A DNA stretch of 6,364 nucleotides from Collinsella aerofaciens. Lineage in GTDB: Bacteria; Actinomycetota; Coriobacteriia; Coriobacteriales; Coriobacteriaceae. Position 1 is the stretch's first letter, and every line of letters starts with the position of its first letter. The stretch spans positions 1 to 6,364 of the forward strand of contig RPYR01000047.1 of the NCBI GenBank assembly GCA_008671285.1, given 5' to 3'. Under the pieces are notes generated by a model. The model was not told the origin of the DNA. It saw only the letters and a list, made by a program, of their open reading frames with translations, and did no database searches. Shown one piece after another: positions 1 through 6,160 of the stretch. The position numbers were made by a program, and so were the translations under genes.

Positions 1-2628
1 GTGATACGGCACAAACGGGTACAGGAACTCGATGTTCTGCTCGCGGATCTCGTCGATGTTGAGCGCCAGCGCCGTGGGGTAGCTCATGACGATGGGGCAG
101 TTATAGCAGTTGCCAGCCGTCGGATCCTCCTTGCGCTCCCAGCGCACGCACGGCATCCAGATAAAGTCGACGTCGCGGTCGATGAGGTTCATCACGTGGC
201 CGTGGCTCATCTTGGCCGGATAGCACACGCTCTCGGACGGCATGGACTCGATGCCCGCCTGGTAGGTCTTCTTGCTCGACTGGTCGGACAGCTGCACGCT
301 AAAGCCCAGGCGCGTAAAGAACGCGTGCCAGAAGGGGTAATTCTCGTACATGTTGAGCGCACGGGGGATGCCGACGGTGCCGCGCGGGGCCTCGTCGGGG
401 CTCAGCACCTCGCGGTTAAAGAGCAGCTCGTTTTTCTTTTTGAAGAGGTTGGGGGCCTCGGTCTTCTGCTTTTTGTGGCCGGCACCCTTCTCGCAGCGGT
501 TGCCGGTGATAAAGCGCCTGCCGCCGCCAAAGTCGTTGAAGGTGAGCTGGCAGTTGTTAGAGCAACGGCCGCAGCGGACATGCTTTTGCGTCACGGTGAG
601 GTGCGCGATGTCCTCAGCCGAAAGGATGGTCGAGGTGCCGTCGGCGCCGGCGCGATCGCGGGCGAGCAGGGCCGCACCGTAGGCGCCCATGCAGCCGGCG
701 ATGTCGGGACGCACGGCATGAACGCCGGTGAGCTGCTCAAACGCGCGCAGCGTGGCATCGGACATAAAGGTGCCGCCCTGGACGATTACCTGGCTGCCGA
801 TCTCCTTGGGATCGCGCAGCTTAATGACCTTGAACAGGGCATTCTTGATGACGGAATAGGACAGGCCGGCCGCGATGTCGCCCACCGTGGCGCCTTCCTT
901 TTGCGCCTGCTTGACACGCGAGTTCATAAAGACCGTGCAGCGGCTGCCCAGGTCGACGGGGGCCTTGGCATGGATGGCGGCATCGGCGAACGCGCGCACG
1001 TCCATGTTCATAGAGACGGCGAAGCTCTCGATAAAGCTACCGCAGCCCGACGAACAGGCCTCGTTGAGCATGATGTGCTCGATAACGCCGTCCTTGACGC
1101 GCAGGCACTTCATGTCCTGGCCGCCGATGTCCAGAATGAACTCGACGCCGGGCAGGAATGCTTTGGCGCCGCGCAGGTGCGCAACGGTCTCGATCTCGCC
1201 GGAATCGGCTTTGAGGGCCTCGATGAGCAGCGCCTCGCCGTAGCCCGTGGTGGTCACGTGGCCGATGGTGCAGCCGGCGGGGATGTGGTTGTAGAAATCG
1301 GCCATGATGACCTTGGCCGTGCCCAGGATGTCGCCGTTGTTGTTGCCGTACCAGGTGTGCAACAGCTGGCCGTCCTCGCCCACGAGCGCGGCTTTCATGG
1401 TGGTGGAGCCGGCGTCGATGCCAATGAACACGCGGCCGGTGTAGCCGTCGAGCTTGCCCTTGGGGACGACTTCCTGGTCGTGGCGGGTTTTGAACTCGGC
1501 GAAGTCCTCGTCGGTGGCAAAGAGCGGATCCAGGCGCTCGACCTCGGCACCCTGTGTGTCGCCCAGGGCATCGATGGCCTCGATGAGCTGCGGGAACGTG
1601 CTGAGCTTATTGGACTCGTGCGCCATGGCGGCGCCGCTCGCCACAAACAGGTGGGCGTTTTGGGGCACGATACGGTGCTCCTCGTCCAGGTTGAGCGTGA
1701 GATAGAAGCGGTGGCGCAGCTCGGAGAGGTACTGCAGCGGGCCGCCCAGGAAGGCGACGTTGCCACGGATGGGACGGCCGCACGCCAGACCCGAGATGGT
1801 CTGGGTCACGACAGCCTGGAAGATGGAGGCGGCCACGTCCTCGGGGCGAGCGCCCTCGTTGAGCAGCGGCTGCACGTCAGTCTTGGCAAAGACGCCGCAG
1901 CGGCTGGCAATGGGATAGATGGTGGTGGCGTTGGCCGCGAGTTCGTTAAGGCCGCTGGCGTCAGTGTGCAGCAGAGTGGCCATCTGGGCGATGAACGCGC
2001 CCGTGCCGCCGGCGCAGGTGCCGTTCATGCGCTGCTCAATGCCATTATCGAAGTAGATGATCTTGGCGTCCTCGCCGCCCAGCTCGATGGCGACATCGGT
2101 GGCCGGGATGAGGGTCTCGACGGCACGCTTGCTGGCGATGACCTCCTGAACAAACTCCAAATCGAGCCACTGGGACAGCAGCAGGCCGCCCGAGCCGGTG
2201 ATGGCACAGGTCATCTGGGCTGTCGACAGCACGGTCGCAGCGCCCTCGAACAGGTCGCGGGCACAAGCGCGGACGTCGGTGTGGTGGCGCTGGTACTTGG
2301 CGTAGACGATCTGGTTGTCGTCGTTGAGCACGGCGAGCTTAACGGTGGTGGAGCCCACGTCGATGCCCAGGTGCAGGTTGCCGCGGGCGGCCTCGGGGTT
2401 GAAGATCGCGCCTTCGGGGGCCTGGGCGGCGGCTACGGGCTCAGCGGCGGTGGCGGGCTCGCTGACGACGGACGTCTCCCCTGCCACGTTCTTGGCATCG
2501 GCAACTGCCTCGGCAACTTTCTCGGCAGCCGCGGTCGCGGCCTTCTGCGCGGCGTCCACCACGGCGGGCGCGGCCTCGCGTGCGGCAGCGACCACACGGT
2601 CTTTAATGCCCTCGACGAGTTTGCTCAT
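1..2628 (-). CDS. Large fused 2-hydroxyacyl-CoA dehydratase activase (two BadF/BcrA ATPase modules + DUF2229), 3' end outside window
   Basis: The first 876 residues are visible; the reading frame is still open at base 1. Residues 1-85 form an Ala-rich extension. Module 1 (about 86-340) has GIDVGSTTVK (88-97), ELGGEDAK (182-189), and Cys205 (NGTCAGGTG) plus Cys244 (SRCGVF). Module 2 (about 399-655) has GIDAGSTTMK (403-412), DIGGQDMK (500-507), and Cys525 plus Cys564. These are the ASKHA ATP-binding motifs and [4Fe-4S] ligands of HgdC-type activators, which use ATP to drive an electron into a partner dehydratase or reductase. A CxxCxxxC motif (686, 689, 693) with Cys712 follows, then DUF2229 (PF09989) starting at GIPRALNMYENYPFW (753-767). 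Fused relatives are, from memory, about 1400 residues, so more than a third is missing here. The start is ATG with GAGGAG five bases upstream. It lies 11 bases after the TetR gene, so they are probably one operon. The domain call is firm; the substrate is unknown. Cytoplasmic, and expected to be oxygen-sensitive. Confidence 0.95.
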   Translation of the reverse strand, partial: MSKLVEGIKDRVVAAAREAAPAVVDAAQKAATAAAEKVAEAVADAKNVAGETSVVSEPATAAEPVAAAQAPEGAIFNPEAARGNLHLGIDVGSTTVKLAVLNDDNQIVYAKYQRHHTDVRACARDLFEGAATVLSTAQMTCAITGSGGLLLSQWLDLEFVQEVIASKRAVETLIPATDVAIELGGEDAKIIYFDNGIEQRMNGTCAGGTGAFIAQMATLLHTDASGLNELAANATTIYPIASRCGVFAKTDVQPLLNEGARPEDVAASIFQAVVTQTISGLACGRPIRGNVAFLGGPLQYLSELRHRFYLTLNLDEEHRIVPQNAHLFVASGAAMAHESNKLSTFPQLIEAIDALGDTQGAEVERLDPLFATDEDFAEFKTRHDQEVVPKGKLDGYTGRVFIGIDAGSTTMKAALVGEDGQLLHTWYGNNNGDILGTAKVIMADFYNHIPAGCTIGHVTTTGYGEALLIEALKADSGEIETVAHLRGAKAFLPGVEFILDIGGQDMKCLRVKDGVIEHIMLNEACSSGCGSFIESFAVSMNMDVRAFADAAIHAKAPVDLGSRCTVFMNSRVKQAQKEGATVGDIAAGLSYSVIKNALFKVIKLRDPKEIGSQVIVQGGTFMSDATLRAFEQLTGVHAVRPDIAGCMGAYGAALLARDRAGADGTSTILSAEDIAHLTVTQKHVRCGRCSNNCQLTFNDFGGGRRFITGNRCEKGAGHKKQKTEAPNLFKKKNELLFNREVLSPDEAPRGTVGIPRALNMYENYPFWHAFFTRLGFSVQLSDQSSKKTYQAGIESMPSESVCYPAKMSHGHVMNLIDRDVDFIWMPCVRWERKEDPTAGNCYNCPIVMSYPTALALNIDEIREQNIEFLYPFVPYH

Positions 2629-2639
2629 TGTCTCTCCTC

Positions 2640-3350
2640 TTAGTTGTTGGACTCGACGGTTGCGGTGGTGTCGACCGCGTCCTCGAGCTGCAGGTTCAAT
2701 AGCTTCATGCCGTATTCCGGCACGTTGATATCGATGGGTTGGCCATACAGGTCGCCGGGGCGCACAAAGGCGATAACCGTCATAATGCGCGCCATGGTCT
2801 CGGGCGATTCAGAAAGGTCACGCTCAAACCAACGCTGGATCATGCCGACCTCGGCACTCACGACATAGGTGACGTAGTAGTCAAAGAAGGTGCCCAGCGC
2901 CAAGCCCAAAATGCCCGTCTGTGCGCGCGGCACCACGGCCTCGCGTGCGGTATCGATGATCTTTTTAATAAAGGCGGGGTCGCCGCCCGGGCCCAGCAGC
3001 GATCCGATTAAATCGCGGTTGGCCGCAAGGTAGCGCAGCAACTCAACCGAACCGGGTGCCGGCTCGAGCTCATCGATGTTGTGATAGAGATCGGGCAGCT
3101 GAGCTGCGGTGATGAGCTCAATGCGCTCACGGATCTCGGCCAGCAAGCCGTCCTCGATTTGATTGATAAAGTCGGGGATATCGCGGTAATGCGAATAGAA
3201 CGTGCGACGCGTAAGGCCAGCGCGCTCGGTGAGCGACGCGACATTAATGCGCGAAAGGTCGCCGCTTTCGGCAAGCTCGCTAGCAAGTGCCTGGCGAAGG
3301 GCACGCTGCGAGCGAAGGGACCGGCGATCGCATTTCTCGAGCTGGGACAA
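2640..3350 (-). CDS. TetR/AcrR-family transcriptional regulator
   Basis: A 236-residue one-component regulator. The N-terminal DNA-binding domain covers about residues 11-60, with the TetR helix-turn-helix around VASLTERAGLTRRTFYSHY (37-55). The C-terminal ligand and dimer domain includes LLGPGGDPAF (118-127), a pattern I associate with the PF14278-type TetR C-terminal domain. A tail of about 40 residues (197-236) follows the last predicted helix. The start is TTG, chosen because AAGGAGG (3361-3355) sits four bases upstream and no Met codon occurs near the beginning of the frame. The stop codon abuts the ribosome binding site of the activase gene, so the regulator is probably cotranscribed with it. 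It probably controls both genes through the repeats just upstream of its own start. The effector is not evident; an acyl-CoA or lipid would fit the neighbour, but that is inference. Confidence 0.93.
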   Translation of the reverse strand: MSQLEKCDRRSLRSQRALRQALASELAESGDLSRINVASLTERAGLTRRTFYSHYRDIPDFINQIEDGLLAEIRERIELITAAQLPDLYHNIDELEPAPGSVELLRYLAANRDLIGSLLGPGGDPAFIKKIIDTAREAVVPRAQTGILGLALGTFFDYYVTYVVSAEVGMIQRWFERDLSESPETMARIMTVIAFVRPGDLYGQPIDINVPEYGMKLLNLQLEDAVDTTATVESNN

Positions 3351-3354
3351 GCGT

Positions 3355-3361
3355 CCTCCTT
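3355..3361 (-). promoter_or_regulatory. Ribosome binding site that fixes the TTG start of the TetR gene
   Basis: The minus strand reads AAGGAGG, four bases before the TTG at 3350-3348. The same motif and spacing precede the ATG of the HD gene, and AAGGAG at the same spacing precedes the HAD gene. This consistency supports the non-ATG start. Confidence 0.8.
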
Positions 3362-3371
3362 GTTACTCAGC

Positions 3372-3417
3372 CTGTGCGCTATTGCACAGTGCGAGTATTA
3401 TTGCACACCGTGTGCAT
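3372..3417 (-). promoter_or_regulatory. Probable operator/promoter region of the TetR-activase operon
   Basis: Three overlapping symmetric elements lie 22-67 bases upstream of the TetR start. The first is TGCACAC-C-GTGTGCA (3402-3416), a perfect 7-base-arm inverted repeat. The second is CTGTGC-N6-GCACAG (3372-3389). The third is GCAC-A-GTGC (3384-3392). On the minus strand the 9-mer TGTGCAATA occurs twice, 19 bases apart, so two similarly oriented sites about two helical turns apart are likely. AATAAT (5/6 to TATAAT) lies between them as a possible -10, but no good -35 is visible at standard spacing. Autoregulation by the adjacent TetR protein is the simplest reading. The stem has almost no loop and no following T-run, which argues against a terminator. 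Confidence 0.6.
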
Positions 3418-3471
3418 CAACACGTAAAGGCAATATTTGGGATGTGACGAAGGGGCAATCCTTTTGTCGCA

Positions 3472-4335
3472 TTATTCGATGATGGTGCAGGAGTTCTGCT
3501 TATGCATGGTGGCGAGCATGTGTTTGGGGACGGCGTGAACCATGCAACTGCCGATGGTCGCACTAGCGGCGGCCTTAGCTGCATCGCTTGCGTTTTTGGT
3601 CGCGTAGCTGTGGCGGAAGCGCTTGAGCATGGCAATGTCGTTGCCGCCGTCGCCGTAAACCGCGACCTCGTCCTCGGCAATACCGTAGTAGCCCGCCAGC
3701 CAGGCCACGCTCTCGCCCTTGTTGCACGCCACGTCCGTGATCTCAAACATCACCGGATCGAACGGTGCGTTGACCACGCGGTCCGATCGCTCGGCCAGAT
3801 ATGCCTTAAGGTCGCGCTCCAGCTCGGACGAGATCACGCGACAGTTAATCTTGCACACGTCATGGCGCAGGATGTCACCGATCGACTGATCGAAATATTG
3901 CTCCTCGTGATACCCCCCACGTGCACGCATGCCGCGCATCACGATGCGCTTGATAGGACTGTCCTTTTTAAAGCCCGCCTGGTGCATCTCGAACGAACCG
4001 CTCGAGAACATGCCATCGGGCGTGGAGCAATCAAAGCAAATGTCCGGGAACGCCTTGAGCAGCTCCTCGGTAATCTGCGGATCGATGGTCCAGGTCTTGA
4101 GCACCTCGCCATGGCTGTCGCGCACGATGGACCCGTTGGAGCAGCAGGCGTCAAGCGCCAGGCCCGTAAAGCCATGCTCGCCGATCGGCAGCGTCGAGCG
4201 TCCGGTCGCGGGAACCACATGCAAGCCAGCCTCGGTCAGCTCGCGAATGGCACGGCGGATGGTCCCATCCGCCTCATGCAGGGCGTTCAGCAGCGTTCCG
4301 TCTAAGTCACTCGCAAACATCTTGATCATGGGCAT
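3472..4335 (-). CDS. Cof-type HAD-IIB family hydrolase (phosphatase)
   Basis: 287 residues, the usual length for Cof/YidA-type HAD phosphatases, which dephosphorylate sugar phosphates and other small phosphorylated metabolites in the cytoplasm. Motif I is DLDGT (10-14), with nucleophile Asp10 and acid/base Asp12. Motif II is Thr44 in ATGRS. Motif III is Lys206 in NKGES. Motif IV is GDGGNDIAML (228-237), with Asp229 and Asp233 as Mg2+ ligands. The segment between motifs II and III (about 85-190) is the C2-type cap that sets substrate specificity and is rather Cys-rich (Cys100, 103, 161, 165). All catalytic residues are present. The start is ATG with AAGGAG four bases upstream; an in-frame ATG two codons later is the alternative. 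It is likely to have its own promoter. No clear terminator follows, so some read-through into the TetR gene is possible. The substrate cannot be predicted. Confidence 0.94.
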   Translation of the reverse strand: MPMIKMFASDLDGTLLNALHEADGTIRRAIRELTEAGLHVVPATGRSTLPIGEHGFTGLALDACCSNGSIVRDSHGEVLKTWTIDPQITEELLKAFPDICFDCSTPDGMFSSGSFEMHQAGFKKDSPIKRIVMRGMRARGGYHEEQYFDQSIGDILRHDVCKINCRVISSELERDLKAYLAERSDRVVNAPFDPVMFEITDVACNKGESVAWLAGYYGIAEDEVAVYGDGGNDIAMLKRFRHSYATKNASDAAKAAASATIGSCMVHAVPKHMLATMHKQNSCTIIE

Positions 4336-4357
4336 GCCTCTCCTTCGTCTGCACGAT

Positions 4358-4385
4358 ATTGTAGACGAGAACGGGCGCGCCCCAA
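4358..4385 (-). promoter_or_regulatory. Candidate sigma-70-type promoter of the HAD phosphatase gene
   Basis: The minus strand carries TTGGGG (4385-4380) and TACAAT (4363-4358) separated by 16 bases. The -10 matches five of six consensus bases, while the -35 keeps only the TTG. Transcription would begin near 4351, leaving a leader of about 15 bases that contains the ribosome binding site. The -35 falls inside the loop and stem of the upstream hairpin. Confidence 0.45.
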
Positions 4386-4400
4386 GAGAGGCACGCCCGT
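4371..4400 (-). terminator. Rho-independent-like hairpin behind the PII remnant
   Basis: The inverted repeat ACGGGCGCGCC (4371-4381) / GGCACGCCCGT (4390-4400) forms an 11-pair stem with one G-U-type mismatch and an 8-base loop. It lies 16 bases after the PII stop codon on the minus strand. The following TTCTCGTCT is only moderately T-rich. It was probably the original glnB terminator and now also ends transcripts of the HD-membrane protein operon. Confidence 0.65.
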
Positions 4401-4416
4401 CAGGCGAAAGATTGTC

Positions 4417-4506
4417 CTACACCGCAGAGGGGCCATGTTCGCCGGTGCGGATGCGGATAACCTCCTCGACCGGCTCGACCCAAATCTTGCCGTCTCCAAC
4501 GGCACC
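4417..4506 (-). pseudogene. glnB: 3' remnant of a nitrogen-regulatory PII protein gene (GlnB/GlnK family)
   Basis: Reading the minus strand from 4506 to the TAG at 4419-4417 gives 29 residues that match the end of PII proteins. VGDGKIWV corresponds to the B-loop end (GDGKIFV in E. coli GlnB), and VIRIRTGE is the conserved C-terminal strand with the ATP-contacting arginine. It ends in GPSAV where the family usually ends with a short acidic or hydrophobic tail. Upstream of about 4510 the same frame no longer resembles PII, so the T-loop with its uridylylated tyrosine and the first three quarters of the roughly 112-residue protein are absent. There is no in-frame ATG and no ribosome binding site. 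The frame differs from that of the membrane protein ending at 4590, so it is not a fusion. A deletion that removed the 5' part is the simplest explanation. GlnB versus GlnK cannot be decided. Confidence 0.8.
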
Positions 4507-4589
4507 GCAATCTTGGAAACGGCGCGGCAACGGGCGCGAAACCAACGGGAAATACGCGAGCAAGGAAGCCGCGAGCGCGCCCGTCCCGG

Positions 4590-5609
4590 CTAGCGCCGGA
4601 ACAGCTCGCGGGCTCGGTCGCGGAGGTCGGTAGCTCGGATGACGCCCTCGTAGCGGTTGATACGCAAGCGCGGGAAGGCATTGAAGAAGCGCAGGTCGCG
4701 GCGGCTGAGTGACACGCTCGGCACCGGACGGCTTATGCCCTTGCCGGCAAGGCGACGACTGAGCGACGGACGCGGCATGCTCGGCGCGGCATCGGCCACG
4801 CGGCGGGCAGCAAGTGCCAGGCCATGAGCGCCGTCCGAGATAAACGTCGGCATCGAAGCCTTCTCACGCAGGGCATCGAGCGTTGCATCGCCCAGCTCGG
4901 CCAGCCACGCGTTAACGGCACGGCTGCGGATATGCGTCTGCGCCACCGAGTCGATCGCCGAATCGGGAATACGTTCGAGCATGGAGTCAGACGCGTCGGC
5001 AAGCGACTCGTTGATGCGGTCGGCAAGGTCGGCGCGCACACGCTCCAGCTGATCGGACAGGCGGCGCCAACTGGCCAAAGAGCATGCCGCGGCGACCATC
5101 ATCGCGACCGCAACGATAAAGGCGGACAGCCGCACAATCAGCACCGGCAGATGGCCAAGCAGCCCCAGCAATGCCGGCTCCACTACGCGACAAATGCACA
5201 ACGCACCCAAGCCAAACGCGCAGGCCCAGTACAGACAGATGCGTCCATGCAAATTAAACGGCAGGTGCGAGTAATCCCAAAAGCGCGCGCCTGTTGTTTT
5301 TTCCAATAGAAAGCCCACACTGTACTCGATTACGCTGCAGACAAGCGCCGCGGCGACGAACTGGCTCGAGGCATCCGGAATCCCGCGCAGCAAAAGCCAG
5401 CAGGCTATGCCGCCCACACCATAGATAGGACAACAAGGCCCCAGCAAAAATCCGCTGTTGGCGAAGCGTCCTTGGTTGAGCATGGCGCATACTGTCGACT
5501 CCCAAGCCCAGCCGCAAAACCCGTAAAAGGCAAACGAGAGTACCAGTGCCGAGAGCGGGCAAGCGGCAAGCGTCGCGCCGCCAAACGCCATATCAATCGC
5601 GGTTTCCAC
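4590..5609 (-). CDS. PF06541-family integral membrane protein ('putative ABC transporter type IV, CmpB')
   Basis: 339 residues. About five hydrophobic segments are visible at roughly 15-43, 54-75, 82-103, 123-147 and 155-180. Family landmarks are FYGFCGWAWES (28-38), FLLGPCCPIYGVGG (54-67), EYSVGFLLE (95-103) and FWDYSHLPFNLHGRICLYW (110-128). The rest (about 181-339) is a soluble, charged and partly helical tail ending in an Arg-rich stretch around FFNAFPRLRINRYEG (308-322), probably cytoplasmic. The family name implies transport, but there is no ATPase, substrate-binding protein or ABC motif here, so the role is unknown. The start is GTG. GAGGAG and AGGG upstream lie within the end of the HD gene, and only three bases separate the two genes, so translation is probably coupled. 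ATG at 5591 is a weaker alternative start. Confidence 0.85.
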   Translation of the reverse strand: METAIDMAFGGATLAACPLSALVLSFAFYGFCGWAWESTVCAMLNQGRFANSGFLLGPCCPIYGVGGIACWLLLRGIPDASSQFVAAALVCSVIEYSVGFLLEKTTGARFWDYSHLPFNLHGRICLYWACAFGLGALCICRVVEPALLGLLGHLPVLIVRLSAFIVAVAMMVAAACSLASWRRLSDQLERVRADLADRINESLADASDSMLERIPDSAIDSVAQTHIRSRAVNAWLAELGDATLDALREKASMPTFISDGAHGLALAARRVADAAPSMPRPSLSRRLAGKGISRPVPSVSLSRRDLRFFNAFPRLRINRYEGVIRATDLRDRARELFRR

Positions 5610-5612
5610 CGT

Positions 5613-6149
5613 CTACCCTCTCCTCTTTTCGCTCGATGCTTTACTCACACCATCGTCCGCCTCGTCCTTGCGCGGCAGGCGGCCGGCGACCGTCTCGCGC
5701 AGCGCGCACCATTTGTCTGCCAGACACACAATCCATGCCTCACGACACGTCGGCGGCACCGGTACCAGCGGAAACATATGTCGCGCGATAATATTCCGTT
5801 CGCGCGGCGTCAGCTCAAAATCCTCTTCGGCACGTGCCAGGGCAAAAAATGGATGCCGAAATCCGTGCAGTCGATGGCTCGGATCGGGGTCGTGCCAATC
5901 GTAAAGAAAGTAATCGTGCAGCAGGGCTCCGCGCAGCAGCGAGGCACGGTCGACCGAAATGCCAGCACGGCCCAAGCGCTCGGCAAAGGACAGGCTCGCC
6001 CGCGCTACCGAAGTCACATGTGCATAGACCGTCACGTCGCCATGCTGGATAAACTCGTGCGTCAGGTCCAAGCGGCCCGCCTGGGCCAGCTGGTGGGCGG
6101 CATCGTCGACCTCGTGCGCGATTTTCTCGGCACGAACGGCATCAGACAT
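5613..6149 (-). CDS. HD-domain protein, predicted metal-dependent phosphohydrolase
   Basis: 178 residues from the ATG at 6149. This start is favoured over one 15 codons further upstream because AAGGAGG (6160-6154) sits four bases before it. The HD superfamily signature is present: His44 (YAHV), the His78-Asp79 doublet in LLHDYFLYDWHD, further histidines at 92, 95 and 99 (HRLHGFRH), His124 (IIARHMFP) and Asp145 (LADKWCAL). Such proteins bind one or two metal ions and usually cleave phosphate esters of nucleotides, but this small subfamily has no assigned substrate that I know of. The last 20 residues are charged and probably disordered. The stop codon is three bases before the membrane protein start, so the two are very likely one operon and may act together. 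It is soluble, with no signal peptide. Confidence 0.88.
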   Translation of the reverse strand: MSDAVRAEKIAHEVDDAAHQLAQAGRLDLTHEFIQHGDVTVYAHVTSVARASLSFAERLGRAGISVDRASLLRGALLHDYFLYDWHDPDPSHRLHGFRHPFFALARAEEDFELTPRERNIIARHMFPLVPVPPTCREAWIVCLADKWCALRETVAGRLPRKDEADDGVSKASSEKRRG

Positions 6150-6153
6150 GCTG

Positions 6154-6160
6154 CCTCCTT
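6154..6160 (-). promoter_or_regulatory. Ribosome binding site that sets the HD gene start
   Basis: The minus strand reads AAGGAGG, four bases before the ATG at 6149-6147. It rules in favour of the 178-residue product over a longer in-frame reading beginning at 6194, which has no comparable site. Confidence 0.8.

Noticed and set aside
1..2643. An 880-residue open frame on the plus strand
   Set aside because: It is the exact codon-for-codon antisense of the activase gene. It stays open because the sense gene avoids TTA, CTA and TCA codons. The minus strand shows complete ATPase and cysteine motifs; the plus translation shows none.
3402..3416. The TGCACAC/GTGTGCA repeat as a terminator for the HAD gene
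   Set aside because: A one-base loop and no T-run after it on the minus strand; an operator fits better.
3502..4305. A 267-residue open frame on the plus strand opposite the HAD gene
   Set aside because: Antisense shadow of a gene with all four HAD motifs; the plus translation is rich in His, Arg and Ala without recognisable domains.
4417..4620. Programmed frameshift joining the membrane protein to the PII tail
   Set aside because: The membrane protein has its own family-like C-terminal end and an in-frame TAG. About 80 bases of non-PII sequence lie between, and no slippery site is apparent.
4400..4681. A minus-strand open frame spanning the PII remnant and the end of the membrane protein gene
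   Set aside because: The frame differs from both the PII-matching frame and the membrane protein frame, and the translation is Arg/Ser/Ala-rich without family features.
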